64,000 nt of DNA from Pseudomonas brenneri (GTDB lineage Bacteria; Pseudomonadota; Gammaproteobacteria; Pseudomonadales; Pseudomonadaceae). The stretch is taken from positions 186,001 to 250,000 of the forward strand of contig NZ_VFIL01000002.1 of NCBI RefSeq assembly GCF_007858285.1, written 5' to 3'. A program made the position numbers and the translations under genes. The stretch's first letter is position 1. Each line of letters opens with the position of its first letter. The notes under the pieces were generated by a model, which saw only the letters and a program-made list of their open reading frames with translations, was not told where the DNA came from and made no database searches. Of the stretch, positions 53,932 through 63,683 are shown piece by piece.

Positions 53932-55428
53932 TCAACCTGCGGCATCAACGGTACGGTTGCGCCCGCCATCCTTGGCCTCATACAGCGCCCGGTCGGCACT
54001 GAGCAGCAGTTCTTCCAATGACGCATTGCTGCGTTTGTGCCAGCTACTAAGGCCGATGCTCACGGTGACTGGCTGTGTATCCCCGGCCACCCGTGGCAAG
54101 TGCTCGACGCTGCTGCGGATATGCTCGGCAATCACCTGGGCGCCCTGGCTGTCGGTATTGGGCAGGATCACCGCAAACTCCTCACCGCCATAACGGGCCG
54201 CGAGGTCGGCGGGCCTGCGGATATTGCTCTCGATCACCTGAGCCACACTGCGCAGTGCTTCGTCACCACCCTGATGGCCATGGCGGTCGTTGAAGGCCTT
54301 GAAGTGGTCGACATCAATCATCAACAGGGTCAAGGGTTCGCCGGAGCGCTGGGCGCGATCCCATTCCAGGTTCAGGCGCTGGTCCAGTGTGCGGCGGTTG
54401 GCCAGGCCAGTGAGCGGGTCGGTAGCTGCCAGTTCTGACAGCACCCCTTCGGCACGATAGCGACGGCGCAACTCCATGCACAACATCCAGGTCAGCCACA
54501 GCAAACCGATGCACAACACCCCGGTGGCAGCGCTGATCAGCAGGGCGGCACGTTTCCAGGGGGCGAAGATCTCGTCGTTGGACAAGGCCACCACCACAAT
54601 CAACGGCAGGGCACCGACATTGGAGAAGGTGTACAGGCGTCGTTGACGGTCGACGCTGGAGACGCTGCTAAAGCTGCCGTCGCGCTCGCGCAGGATCCGG
54701 GCAACGTTGGGTCGGGCGCTCAGGTCCTTGTTGATAATGTCCGGCTCCAGCAACGGCTGTTGCGCCAGCAGGATGCCCTGGTGATTGAGCAGGTTGATGG
54801 TGCTGTTGTTGCCAATGTTCAGGCTATTGAACAGTTGGGCAAAGTACGACAAACGCATGGACGCGACTGCGACGCCCATAAAGCGCCCGTCGGCGGACGA
54901 CACACGGCGGCTGAAGGCAATGCGCCAGTTATCCTCACACACGCAGTGAGTCTGGAAGGGGCGGCTGATAAACAGCCCGAGCTCCGGGTTTTGACGGTGC
55001 ACCTGGAAGTAGTCGCGGTCGGCAAAGTTGCCGGGCTTGGGCTTTAGTAGCGAAGAGTCGGCGATGACCTCGCCGGTCCTGTCCAGCAACAGGATATCGC
55101 CCTTGTAGCGTGCGGCCGTCGAGCGGTCGAACAACACCAGGTGGCGGATGTTGGCCGACACACCCTCTAGATCGCTACGCTCGGTGGCGGCGATCAGGCC
55201 CTTGAGGGACAGGTCATACAGTTCGACGTTCCGCAGCACATCGGCGTCGATCAGTTGGGTGATGGTGCTCGCCGTACGCTTGGCTGCCTGCAGGGTGTTG
55301 GCGTGTTCACGAATCAGCAGCACGGTCACGACACTGACGATCATCAGCACGGTGAGGCCGCTGCCCAGGATCAACATAAACTCCGGGCGACGGGTCGGGC
55401 GGGGCGGGCGTGCTGGGCTTGAGCTCAT
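53932..55428 (-). CDS. Membrane diguanylate cyclase with periplasmic sensor (GGDEF)
   Basis: Makes cyclic di-GMP from two GTP. The 498-residue protein has membrane segments at about residues 17-37 and 295-320, a periplasmic PDC/Cache-type sensor between, and a C-terminal GGDEF domain with the active motif GGEEF. The inhibitory I-site RPAD stands exactly five residues before it, so product feedback is expected. ATG at 55428 is preferred since it gives a short basic N-terminus before the first membrane segment; ribosome-binding support is weak. Ligand unknown. Confidence 0.9.
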   Translation of the reverse strand: MSSSPARPPRPTRRPEFMLILGSGLTVLMIVSVVTVLLIREHANTLQAAKRTASTITQLIDADVLRNVELYDLSLKGLIAATERSDLEGVSANIRHLVLFDRSTAARYKGDILLLDRTGEVIADSSLLKPKPGNFADRDYFQVHRQNPELGLFISRPFQTHCVCEDNWRIAFSRRVSSADGRFMGVAVASMRLSYFAQLFNSLNIGNNSTINLLNHQGILLAQQPLLEPDIINKDLSARPNVARILRERDGSFSSVSSVDRQRRLYTFSNVGALPLIVVVALSNDEIFAPWKRAALLISAATGVLCIGLLWLTWMLCMELRRRYRAEGVLSELAATDPLTGLANRRTLDQRLNLEWDRAQRSGEPLTLLMIDVDHFKAFNDRHGHQGGDEALRSVAQVIESNIRRPADLAARYGGEEFAVILPNTDSQGAQVIAEHIRSSVEHLPRVAGDTQPVTVSIGLSSWHKRSNASLEELLLSADRALYEAKDGGRNRTVDAAG

Positions 55429-55497
55429 CGGGCGTACTTCTGCGTCGAGGATGCCCTTAGCGTAGTAGCAAGCCCGCAAAAGAGTGCAGAACAAGAT

Positions 55498-55523
55498 GTA
55501 GGGGCCGACAAGCCGGCTCCTAC
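55498..55523. repeat. Single REP-like palindrome
   Basis: GTAGGGGCCGAC-AA-GCCGGCTCCTAC is an imperfect inverted repeat of the same GTAGGAGC class as the other REP elements, as a lone half. It lies between the oprD stop and the GGDEF start. Confidence 0.6.
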
Positions 55524-55534
55524 AGTGCTACGGG

Positions 55535-56857
55535 TTAGAACACGTTGATTGGATAGTCGACGATCATCCGGTACTCATCCACATCCCGGTCCACCGCCGA
55601 GTAGCCATTGCTGCCACGGTTGGTCGCCCATTGCAGGCGCACCGCCAGGTCCTTGGCCTTGCCGCCCTGCACCACGTACTTGAGGTCGATGTCCCGTTCC
55701 CAGTGCTTGGCGTTCTTGCCGTCGGCGTTGTACCAGGCCGAGTAGCCACGGCTGTTGGGGTCGACCTTGGTCAGGTCGGTCTTGCCACTGATATAGGACA
55801 CCGCCGAGGTCAGGCCCGGCAGGCCCAGGCCTGCGAAGTCATAGGCGTACTTGAGCTTCCACGAACGCTCGTTGGGGCCGTTGAAGTCCGAGTACTGCTG
55901 GGAGTTGTCCAGGTACACGCTGTCGCCCTGGGCGATGTAGTCGAACGGCGTGTTGCCGTTGACCCGCTGGTACGCGGCGGTGACGCTGTGATTGCCCACG
56001 CCGACGGTGAAATGCAGGCTGTAGGTGTTGTTGTCGATATCCCCCAGCAGCGCATGCCCGGTGTCCTGGGTATGGTAGAAGTGCAGGCCCGGGTTGAGGC
56101 TGATCAGGTCATTGAGCGCGTAGGTGTAGTCCAGGTCGTAGTAGTACTGGTTCCACACGTCCTTGAGCTCGGAGGCGTACAGGTTGCTGGTCAGTCCTGG
56201 CAGGCCGCTCCAGGCCATGCCGGCCCAGTTCATGTGTTGGCTGCTTTCACCTTTGGGCAGCGCGCCATAGCTGGTGCCGATGCGCCCATGGCCACTCTGG
56301 TTGTAGAGCTTGGCAAAGCTGGCCTGGCCACCTTCGAACATCCAGCCGTCCAGGCTGTGGTTGGTCAGGCTGACGCCACGAAAGGTCTCGGGCAGCATGC
56401 GAGTCATGCCACCGGCAATCACCGGGTTGTTGAGGAACAGGTCACCGGCTTTCAGCTCGGTATCGAAGGCGCGCATCTTGAGGGTGCCGCCACCGGTGGA
56501 AAACGACCCGGGCGCTTTGCCGCTGCCGCTGCCGTACGGCAGGATGCTGGAGCCATCGGTGCCGCCACCGCCGTCGAGTTTCAGGCCGAGCATGGCGTGG
56601 GCATCCAGGCCAAAACCCACGGTGCCTTGGGTGTAGCCGGATTCGAAGATACCGAGAAAACCCTGGCCCCATTCTTTGCTGTCATCGATATGAATGTCGC
56701 GGCGGTCGCGGTTCATGTAGTAGTTGCGGGTGTTGATGTTGAGCGTTGAGCCTTCGACGAAACCGTCGGCAGGTGGAGCGTCTGCCGCATGGGCGAGCGG
56801 GGAGATAGTTGCTGCAATCGCGAGGAATAACGGGGTGAATGTCAGCGCGGTTTTCAC
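55535..56857 (-). CDS. OprD-family outer-membrane porin
   Basis: A 440-residue substrate-specific 18-strand porin. Signal peptide residues 1-24 ([18 protein letters not shown]) are followed by the N-terminal [20 protein letters not shown], the OprD family signature. The strand pattern ends in DYPINVF with a terminal Phe. The start is GTG at 56857, with AAAGGAGC 5 bases upstream. Which of the Opd/Occ subfamilies it belongs to cannot be decided here; small carboxylates or amino acids are the family substrates. Confidence 0.92.
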   Translation of the reverse strand: MKTALTFTPLFLAIAATISPLAHAADAPPADGFVEGSTLNINTRNYYMNRDRRDIHIDDSKEWGQGFLGIFESGYTQGTVGFGLDAHAMLGLKLDGGGGTDGSSILPYGSGSGKAPGSFSTGGGTLKMRAFDTELKAGDLFLNNPVIAGGMTRMLPETFRGVSLTNHSLDGWMFEGGQASFAKLYNQSGHGRIGTSYGALPKGESSQHMNWAGMAWSGLPGLTSNLYASELKDVWNQYYYDLDYTYALNDLISLNPGLHFYHTQDTGHALLGDIDNNTYSLHFTVGVGNHSVTAAYQRVNGNTPFDYIAQGDSVYLDNSQQYSDFNGPNERSWKLKYAYDFAGLGLPGLTSAVSYISGKTDLTKVDPNSRGYSAWYNADGKNAKHWERDIDLKYVVQGGKAKDLAVRLQWATNRGSNGYSAVDRDVDEYRMIVDYPINVF

Positions 56858-57168
56858 CGGGGAGCTCCTTTGGGTCAGTCTGAACGGCCAATGTCGTGGG
56901 GTGTTCCTGGCCTTTTTTACGGCAAAAAAAAGCCGCTGAAGTCAGCGGCTTTAAAACAGATTCCCAGTGTAGAGCCCTGGAAATAAGTCGAGGGAAATGG
57001 CAGGGCGGGTCGGCTGTCTTTGCCGTCTCGCTCGTCGGTGCGACATATTGGCGCAGGCGAGCGGTACGGTACAGAGTGTAACAAGATAATGACTGTTGCC
57101 CAAACCGCAACAGTCCAGACGATGAAGATCAACCTGTGGGAATGGGTTTATGTGGGAGGTTTGAAAAT
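56858..57168. other. 311-base region between the oprD and kinase genes
   Basis: It holds a terminator near 56930-56953 and the probable leftward oprD promoter between it and the gene. The rest (56955-57168) shows no gene and no clear operator. There is a GC-rich stretch with CGCTCG repeats. Confidence 0.5.
56926..56955 (-). terminator. Terminator of the RND/two-component operon
   Basis: AAAAAGCCGCTG-AAGT-CAGCGGCTTTT forms an 8-bp perfect GC-rich core between A and T runs. On the minus strand it follows the kinase gene by about 215 bases and ends that operon's transcript before oprD. Confidence 0.85.
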
Positions 57169-58533
57169 TCAAATCGGCAGGGTGATACCAAAGGTGTTGC
57201 CACCGTGCTCGCTGCGCACAAACACATCCCCGCCATGCATCAACGCAATCGCCTTGACGATGGCCAGGCCCAAGCCATGATTGGCCCCGCTGTTACTGCG
57301 CGAGGCGTCAACGCGGTAGAAACGTTCGAACAAACGGGGCAAGTGCTCGCTGGCAATCAGCTCGCCAGGGTTGGTCACCCCGATCACCACCTGCTGCTCC
57401 CGGGCTTCAATCCGCACCTCGATCACCTGCCCCGGTGACGTGTGCTGCACCGCATTGCTCAACAAGTTGATCAGTGCTCGCCGTAAATGGGCCTTTTCGA
57501 TTTTCACCAAGGCATCGCCAACCACCGAGACCTGCACCTGGGCGTCCTCCAGGATGAAGTCCAGGTAGTCGAGGGTGGTCGCCACCTCATCGGCCAGGGA
57601 ACTTTCAATCAGCTTGGTCGCCTTGCTGCCCTGGTCGGCGCTGGCCAGGAACAGCATGTCGTTGATGATCGAACGCAGGCGCTCCAACTCTTCCAGGTTC
57701 GATTGCAGCACTTCGAAGTAGTGTTCGGCGGAGCGGCCACGGGTCAGCGCCACCTGGGTCTGGCCGATCAGGTTGGTCAACGGCGAGCGCAGTTCATGGG
57801 CCACATCGGCGTTGAACGATTCCAGGCGCGAGTAGGCGGTTTCCACACGTTCCAGGGTGGAGTTGAAGGAATTGACGAACTGCTTGAGTTCCGGCGGCAG
57901 CGGCGACAGTTGCAGGCGCCCGGAGAGTTTCGGCGGTGCCAGTTTTTGCGCTTCATCCGACAACTTGATCAGCGGCTTGAGGCCGATACGCGCGACCCAG
58001 AAGCCCAGCAGGGAAGCCAGTACCACGCCGACAAACGCCAGGCTGATCAGCGCCATCAGCAAATGATGCTGGGTGGTGCGGAAGTTGGCGGTGTCGATGG
58101 CGATCATAAAACGCAGGGGCGGGCGCTGGTCTTTGGCGGGGAACTGACTGACCAGTACTTTGAACGGGTAGGCGTGCCCCGGCAGGTGCAGGTCGCGTTT
58201 GCCCGTCGGCCCTGTGGCAAATTCGCGGATGCGCGCATCCGGGTTGCCGTATTCATAGGTTGGGTCGCTGCTGACCACCCAGAAACGAATGCGCTTGTCC
58301 TCTTCCCCCAACAACTTGAGCTTGTTGGCCATCTTGCCCCAGTGATCCTGTGTACCGAAGCGGGTGATCGACGACTCCAGCACGCTGTAGCGCGCATCCA
58401 GTTCGGCTCCCGGCAACAGGCCCAGGCCGCGGTCCACCTGCTGGTACAGCGCACCGCCAATCAGCAGGAAAATCACCAGCGCCACCAGGCTGAACATGCC
58501 GCTCAGGCGCAGGGCAATGGAGTTACTCGACAC
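57169..58533 (-). CDS. Heavy-metal-type sensor histidine kinase (CusS/CopS-like)
   Basis: A 454-residue membrane kinase with segments at about residues 10-30 and 170-190 around a periplasmic domain. A HAMP domain follows, then the H-box AHELRSPLTNLIGQ, whose His is phosphorylated, and N/G boxes (NLLSNAVQHT, GLGLAIVKAI). The start is GTG at 58533, overlapping the regulator gene by 11 bases, which shows coupling. A metal-sensing role comes from family similarity only. Confidence 0.9.
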   Translation of the reverse strand: MSSNSIALRLSGMFSLVALVIFLLIGGALYQQVDRGLGLLPGAELDARYSVLESSITRFGTQDHWGKMANKLKLLGEEDKRIRFWVVSSDPTYEYGNPDARIREFATGPTGKRDLHLPGHAYPFKVLVSQFPAKDQRPPLRFMIAIDTANFRTTQHHLLMALISLAFVGVVLASLLGFWVARIGLKPLIKLSDEAQKLAPPKLSGRLQLSPLPPELKQFVNSFNSTLERVETAYSRLESFNADVAHELRSPLTNLIGQTQVALTRGRSAEHYFEVLQSNLEELERLRSIINDMLFLASADQGSKATKLIESSLADEVATTLDYLDFILEDAQVQVSVVGDALVKIEKAHLRRALINLLSNAVQHTSPGQVIEVRIEAREQQVVIGVTNPGELIASEHLPRLFERFYRVDASRSNSGANHGLGLAIVKAIALMHGGDVFVRSEHGGNTFGITLPI

Positions 58534-59200
58534 TGCGGTTCTCCAGCACGTAGCCCATGCCGCGAATAGTGTGCAGCAGCTTGTGTTCGAACGGCCCGTC
58601 GAGCTTGGCCCGCAGCCGCTTGATTGCCACCTCGACCACATTGGCGTCGCTGTCGAAGTTGATATCCCAGACCATTTCCGCAATGGCCGTCTTCGACAGG
58701 ATTTCGCCCTGGCGCCGGGCCAGGACACTGAGCAACGAGAACTCCTTGGCCGTCAGGTCCAGGCGCAGGCCGGCGCGGCTGGCCTTGCGGCTGATCAGGT
58801 CGATCCACAGGTCGGCGATGGTCACCTGCACCGGTTCATGCCCGCCGCTGCGCCGGGTCAGGGCTTGCAGGCGCGCTACCAGTTCGAGGAAGGAAAACGG
58901 CTTGCCCAGGTAATCGTCGGCGCCTTCGCGCAGGCCGCGAATGCGATCTTCCACGCGCTCGCGGGCGGTCAGCATGATCACCGGGGTTTGCTTGCGCGCC
59001 CGCAGGGCACGCAGTACGCCAAAACCGTCGAGGCCGGGCAGCATCACATCCAGCACGATCACCGCGTAGTCGCTTTCCAGGGCCAGGTGCAGGCCCTCGA
59101 CGCCATCGTGGGCGACGTCCACCGTATAGCCTTGCTCCGTCAGCCCGCGATGCAGGTAGTCGGCAGTTTTTTCTTCGTCTTCAATAATCAGGACACGCAT
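58523..59200 (-). CDS. OmpR-type response regulator (CusR/CopR-like)
   Basis: A 225-residue two-domain regulator: receiver with phosphoacceptor Asp51 in VIVLDVMLPGLDG and a C-terminal winged helix (SLLSVLARRQGEILSKTAI...). Residues and layout match the heavy-metal CusR/CopR group. It lies 9 bases after the RND pump gene and overlaps the kinase gene. The perfect palindrome at 63551 upstream of the operon matches the inverted TGACA/TGTCA form bound by this group. Confidence 0.93.
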   Translation of the reverse strand: MRVLIIEDEEKTADYLHRGLTEQGYTVDVAHDGVEGLHLALESDYAVIVLDVMLPGLDGFGVLRALRARKQTPVIMLTARERVEDRIRGLREGADDYLGKPFSFLELVARLQALTRRSGGHEPVQVTIADLWIDLISRKASRAGLRLDLTAKEFSLLSVLARRQGEILSKTAIAEMVWDINFDSDANVVEVAIKRLRAKLDGPFEHKLLHTIRGMGYVLENRSVE

Positions 59201-59209
59201 GACCCCGCC

Positions 59210-62200
59210 TCAATGTGTGGTCGCCAGCCCGAGCGCCGGTTTGGGTCTGTGGAAAAGTTTCTCAAGGTACAAGTATATGACCGGTGTGGTGAACAGCGTC
59301 AGCGCCTGGCTCACCAGCAACCCACCGACCACCGCGATGCCCAGTGGTTGGCGCAGCTCCGCGCCGGGGCCTGCGCCGAGCATCAGCGGTACGGCGCCCA
59401 GCAGGGCGGCGAGGGTGGTCATGATGATCGGCCTAAAACGCGTGACACAAGCTTCATAAATCGCATCGCCAGGTGCCAGCCCACGTACGCGCTGGGCTTC
59501 CAGGGCAAAGTCGATCATCAGGATGCCGTTTTTCTTGACGATGCCGATCAACAGCACCAGGCCGATCAAGGCCATGATCGAAAAGTCCTGGCCCAACAGC
59601 CACAGCATGATCAATGCGCCGAGGCCGGCGGAGGGCAGGGTCGAGATGATCGTCAGCGGATGCACGAAGCTTTCGTATAACACGCCAAGGATGATGTAGA
59701 CCGCCACCAACGCCGCGAGGATCAGCCATGGCTGGCTGGCCAATGAGCTCTGGAATGCCTGGGCCGCACCCTGGAAGTTACCGATGATGGTGCTCGGCAT
59801 GCCGATCTCGTTCTTCGCCTGGTCGAGCATGATCACCGCGTCGCCCAGGGCCACCCCCGGCGCCAGGTTGAACGACAGGTTGGCCGCCGGGAACATACCG
59901 TCATGGCTGATGGACAACGGTCCGACGGTTGGCGGATCTACCTTGGCCAGCGCCGAAAGCGGCACCATCTCGCCACTGAGCGGCGAGCGCAGGTAGAAAT
60001 AATTCAGGCTCTCGGCCTTGCCCCGTTGTTGGCTGTCCAGCTCCAGCACCACCTGGTACTGGTTGGTCTCGGTCTGGAACTCATTGACCTGACGCTGGCC
60101 GAACGCGTCGTACAGCGCCTGGTCGACATCGGTGGCCGTCAACCCAAACCGCGCGGCCGCCTGGCGGTCGATGCTGATGTGGGTGATGCTGCCGCCCAGT
60201 TGCAGGTCGTTGGACAGATCGCGAAAGGCCGGGTTGGCGCGCAGTTTTTCGGTCAGGCGCTGGGTCCAGGTATTCAGGGTTGCGCCATCGTTGCTCTTGA
60301 GCACGTATTGGTACTGGCTGCGGCTGGGCCCGGAGCTGAGGTTGATGTCCTGGCCGGCGCGCAGGTACAGCACGATCCCCGGTACCTGGGCCAGTTTGGC
60401 GCGAATCCGGTCGATGAACTGGCTGGCGGACACGTCGCGATCGCCGCGATCCTTCAAGGCAATCCAGAAGCGGCCGTTGGCAATGGTCTGGTTGCTGCCG
60501 GTCACGCCCACCGAGTGTGAGAAGTTTTCCACCGCCGGGTCGGCCTTGATGATCTCGGCCAGGGCCTGGTGCTTGGCCACCATATCGGGGTAGGACACAT
60601 CGGCGGCCGCCTCGCTGGTGCCGAGGATAAAGCCGGTGTCTTGTACCGGGAAAAACCCCTTGGGAATAAACACGTAGCCGGCCACGGCCAGGCCCAGGGT
60701 CACGGTGAAGATAGCGAGCATCGTGCGCGGATGGGCCAGTGCCCGTCGCAGGTTCCGGGCATAGCTGGCCAGCAGGCGCTCGCCAAAGCCCGGCTTGTCG
60801 TGGGGAGGGTGGGTGGGCGCGCGCATGAACTGCCCGGCCAGCATCGGCGCCAGGGTCAGGGACACCACCACCGAAATCAGGATGGTCGAGGTCGCGGTCA
60901 GGGCAAACTCCTTGAACAGGCGCCCGACCACGCCACCCATGAACAGCAGTGGGATAAACGCGGCCACCAGCGAGAAGCTGATGGACACCACGGTAAAACC
61001 GATTTCGCCGGCCCCCTTGATCGCTGCCTCGCGCTTGTCCAGGCCCGCCTCAAGGTGACGATGGATGTTCTCCACCACCACAATCGCATCGTCCACCACA
61101 AAGCCCACGGCGATGACGATGGCCACCAGCGTCAGGTTATTCAGGCTGAACCCCATCACGTACATCAAGGCGAAAGTGGCCACCAGCGATACCCCCAGCA
61201 CGCTGGAGACAATCAGGGTTGCCGACCACTGGCGCAGGAACAGCGCCATCACCGCCACCACCAGCAACACGGCGATCAACAGGGTGATTTCCACTTCATG
61301 CAGCGAGGCGCGAATGGTCTTGGTGCGATCCGACAACGAGCTGACATCCACCGACGCCGGCAGCATCGCCTGCAGGCGCGGCAGCTCGGCCTGGATGCGG
61401 TCCACGGTGTCGACGATGTTGGCCCCCGGCTGGCGGAAAATCACCAGGTTGACCCCTGGCGTGTCGCCAGACCAGGCCTGCACGTAGGCGTTCTCCGAGC
61501 CATTGATCACCCGCGCCACATCGCGCAGTTGCACGGGCGCGCCGTCTTTGTAGGAAACAATCAGCTCGCCATATTCCTCGGGATGAAACAGTTGGTCGTT
61601 GGTCGACAGCGTCGACACGCTGTCGCGCCCATACAGCGCGCCCTTGGCCAGGTTCAGGCTCGATTGCTGGAGCACCAGGCGGATGTCGGCCAGGGTCAGG
61701 CCAATGGCGGCGAGCTTGTCCGGCGAGGCTTGCACGCGAATGGCCGGGCGCTGCTGGCCGGTGATGCTGATCTGGCCCACCCCGTCGATCTGGCTGATCT
61801 GCCGGGCCAGCAGGGTTTCCACATAGTCGCTCAGTTCGGTGCCAGGCATGTTGTTGGAACTGATGCTGAGGATCAGCACCGGGCTGTCCGCCGGGTTGAC
61901 CTTGCGCCAGGTCGGCAGGTTGGGCATGTCGCTGGGCAACTTGCCGGCCGCGGTATTGATCGCCGCCTGCACTTCCTGGGCGGCGGTATCAATGCTCTTG
62001 TCGAGGGTAAATTGCAGGGTCAGCAGCGTGGAGCCCAGGGCGCTGCTGGAGGTCATCTGGGTCATGCCGGGTATGGCACTGAATTGTACTTCCAGGGGCG
62101 TGGCCACCGAGGACGCCATGGTGTCGGGGCTGGCGCCGGGCAGTTGGGCGGTGACCTGGATGGTCGGGAACTCCGCCTCCGGCAGCGGCGCGACCGGCAG

Positions 62201-62305
62201 ACGCGGGAAGGCAATCAAGCCCAGCAGCACCAGGGCAAAGGTCAGCAGCAGGGTGGCGACCGGATGGTCGACGCACCAGGCCGATACCGAACCATGGCCT
62301 TTCAT
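59210..62305 (-). CDS. RND multidrug efflux permease (MdtB/MuxB/AcrB-type)
   Basis: A 1031-residue inner-membrane proton-driven pump with 12 membrane segments and two large periplasmic loops. The proton-relay Asp-Asp is in TM4 (GFVVDDAIVVVENIHRH near residue 400), typical of hydrophobe/amphiphile exporters and not of metal exporters, in which the TM4 motif differs. GIVKKNGILMIDFA is near 928. ATG at 62305 is chosen as it starts the first membrane helix and overlaps the adaptor stop by 4 bases. It works with the adaptor encoded upstream; no outer-membrane channel gene is in the operon. Confidence 0.93.
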   Translation of the reverse strand: MKGHGSVSAWCVDHPVATLLLTFALVLLGLIAFPRLPVAPLPEAEFPTIQVTAQLPGASPDTMASSVATPLEVQFSAIPGMTQMTSSSALGSTLLTLQFTLDKSIDTAAQEVQAAINTAAGKLPSDMPNLPTWRKVNPADSPVLILSISSNNMPGTELSDYVETLLARQISQIDGVGQISITGQQRPAIRVQASPDKLAAIGLTLADIRLVLQQSSLNLAKGALYGRDSVSTLSTNDQLFHPEEYGELIVSYKDGAPVQLRDVARVINGSENAYVQAWSGDTPGVNLVIFRQPGANIVDTVDRIQAELPRLQAMLPASVDVSSLSDRTKTIRASLHEVEITLLIAVLLVVAVMALFLRQWSATLIVSSVLGVSLVATFALMYVMGFSLNNLTLVAIVIAVGFVVDDAIVVVENIHRHLEAGLDKREAAIKGAGEIGFTVVSISFSLVAAFIPLLFMGGVVGRLFKEFALTATSTILISVVVSLTLAPMLAGQFMRAPTHPPHDKPGFGERLLASYARNLRRALAHPRTMLAIFTVTLGLAVAGYVFIPKGFFPVQDTGFILGTSEAAADVSYPDMVAKHQALAEIIKADPAVENFSHSVGVTGSNQTIANGRFWIALKDRGDRDVSASQFIDRIRAKLAQVPGIVLYLRAGQDINLSSGPSRSQYQYVLKSNDGATLNTWTQRLTEKLRANPAFRDLSNDLQLGGSITHISIDRQAAARFGLTATDVDQALYDAFGQRQVNEFQTETNQYQVVLELDSQQRGKAESLNYFYLRSPLSGEMVPLSALAKVDPPTVGPLSISHDGMFPAANLSFNLAPGVALGDAVIMLDQAKNEIGMPSTIIGNFQGAAQAFQSSLASQPWLILAALVAVYIILGVLYESFVHPLTIISTLPSAGLGALIMLWLLGQDFSIMALIGLVLLIGIVKKNGILMIDFALEAQRVRGLAPGDAIYEACVTRFRPIIMTTLAALLGAVPLMLGAGPGAELRQPLGIAVVGGLLVSQALTLFTTPVIYLYLEKLFHRPKPALGLATTH

Positions 62306-63468
62306 GGCCGGGCCTGCGCTTGGGCCGTCTGGATCACTTGCGGCGGCTCCTTGAGCACCTCCACCTGGGCGCCGGCCTTGAGGCGTGACTGGCCGTCGCT
62401 GACCAGCACATCGCCGGACTGCACCCCGGTAACAATCGTCAGGTCGCTGTTCTGGTAGGCCACGTGTACGGGGACCACATCCACCTTGTCGCCATTGAGG
62501 CGGTACACGAAGTGCGAGTCCATGCCGCGCTGGACCACCGTCGGCGGCACCACCAGGGCGGCCTTGTCGAGGGCGGTCTGGATCTTCACCGTGACCAGTT
62601 GCCCTGGCCATAGTGTTTGCGTGGCATTGCTGAATTCGGCCTTGGCGCGGATGGTGCCGGTGGTAGCGCTGATCTGGTTATCGATCAGGCTCAGGCGGCC
62701 TTCGCCAAGCAGGACCGCCGCCGGGCTATCGGTGTCGGCGCCGAGGAACGCATCGACACTGGCCGGGTGCTGCGCGGCGATCAGGCCTTGCAGGGTCGGC
62801 AGCATCTGCTGTGGCAGGGAGAACTCCACCGCGATCGGGTCGATCTGCGTCACCGAGAACAGGCCTTGGGTATCGCTGGTGCGTAGGAAGTTGCCTTCAT
62901 CCACATTGCGAATCCCCACCCGGCCGCTGACGGGGGAGCGAATCTGCGTGTAGGAAAGTTGTACCTGGGCCGCATCAATCGCCGCCTGGTTGCCCTGTGC
63001 CGTGGCCTTGAGCTGGTTGACCAGGGCTTGTTGCTGGTCATACGTCTGCTTCGACACACCGTCGTCGATGCTCAGCTCCTTGTAACGCTTGAGATTGACC
63101 TGCGCCACCTGCAACTGCGCCTGGCTTTCGCTCAACTGGGCCTTGGCCTGGTCGAGGCTGGCGCGGATCGCCCGGTCATCGATGCTCGCCAGCAGGTCGC
63201 CGGCCTTGACCAGTTGCCCTTCCTTGACCTGCAATTGGGTGAGAATGCCATCGACCTGGGGGCGAATCACCACACTGTGCAGCGACAGCACCGAGCCGAT
63301 CCCGCTGACAAAGCGCGGGATATCCTGTTGCGCGACACTGACCACCCGCACCGGAATCGCGCTGGAGGCGGACAGCTTGGTCTTGGCTGGCCGGATCGAG
63401 AGCCAGGCCACAGTCGCCAGGGCCACGCAGACGAGCACAATCAAGGTGGTTTTTCGTTGAATGTGCAT
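62302..63468 (-). CDS. RND periplasmic adaptor (MdtA/MexA-type)
   Basis: A 388-residue membrane-fusion protein. An N-terminal membrane segment (about residues 9-25, LIVLVCVALATVAWLSI), biotinyl-lipoyl halves (VVIRPQVDGILTQLQVKEGQLVKAGDLLA; IRSPVSGRVGIRNVDEGN), an alpha-hairpin (about 95-150) and a beta-barrel region follow in order. ATG at 63468 is chosen as it gives this segment at once; an upstream TTG at 63525 is less likely. It heads an adaptor-pump-regulator-kinase operon. Confidence 0.92.
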   Translation of the reverse strand: MHIQRKTTLIVLVCVALATVAWLSIRPAKTKLSASSAIPVRVVSVAQQDIPRFVSGIGSVLSLHSVVIRPQVDGILTQLQVKEGQLVKAGDLLASIDDRAIRASLDQAKAQLSESQAQLQVAQVNLKRYKELSIDDGVSKQTYDQQQALVNQLKATAQGNQAAIDAAQVQLSYTQIRSPVSGRVGIRNVDEGNFLRTSDTQGLFSVTQIDPIAVEFSLPQQMLPTLQGLIAAQHPASVDAFLGADTDSPAAVLLGEGRLSLIDNQISATTGTIRAKAEFSNATQTLWPGQLVTVKIQTALDKAALVVPPTVVQRGMDSHFVYRLNGDKVDVVPVHVAYQNSDLTIVTGVQSGDVLVSDGQSRLKAGAQVEVLKEPPQVIQTAQAQARP

Positions 63469-63550
63469 GGGCGAGCGGCGTCCGGACAGAGAGTTGGAAG
63501 GCTGGATGCTCTTTATAGCCTGCAAACCCGGTCAGCAAAGTGACCGTTAA

Positions 63551-63566
63551 CTGACAGCGCTGTCAG
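63551..63566. promoter_or_regulatory. Perfect palindrome, likely response-regulator operator
   Basis: CTGACAGCGCTGTCAG is a 16-bp perfect palindrome containing TGACA-N4-TGTCA, the form of CusR/CopR-type boxes. It lies 83 bases upstream of the adaptor start in the divergent region shared with the small gene at 63684. Confidence 0.6.
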
Positions 63567-63683
63567 CAAAGGTCGACCATTCGTACGAGCAGTGGTTAAA
63601 GAACTAGGGCGCGCAGGTATACTGCGCGCCAGTGTGGCCTGCAAGGCGGGCCCGCGTCATTTTTTGCACGTTCCGGAGCTTCC

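Noticed and set aside
60569..62458. A 629-codon plus-strand frame opposite the RND pump
   Set aside because: His/Gln/Arg-rich complement frame with no domain; the pump on the other strand has unambiguous motifs.
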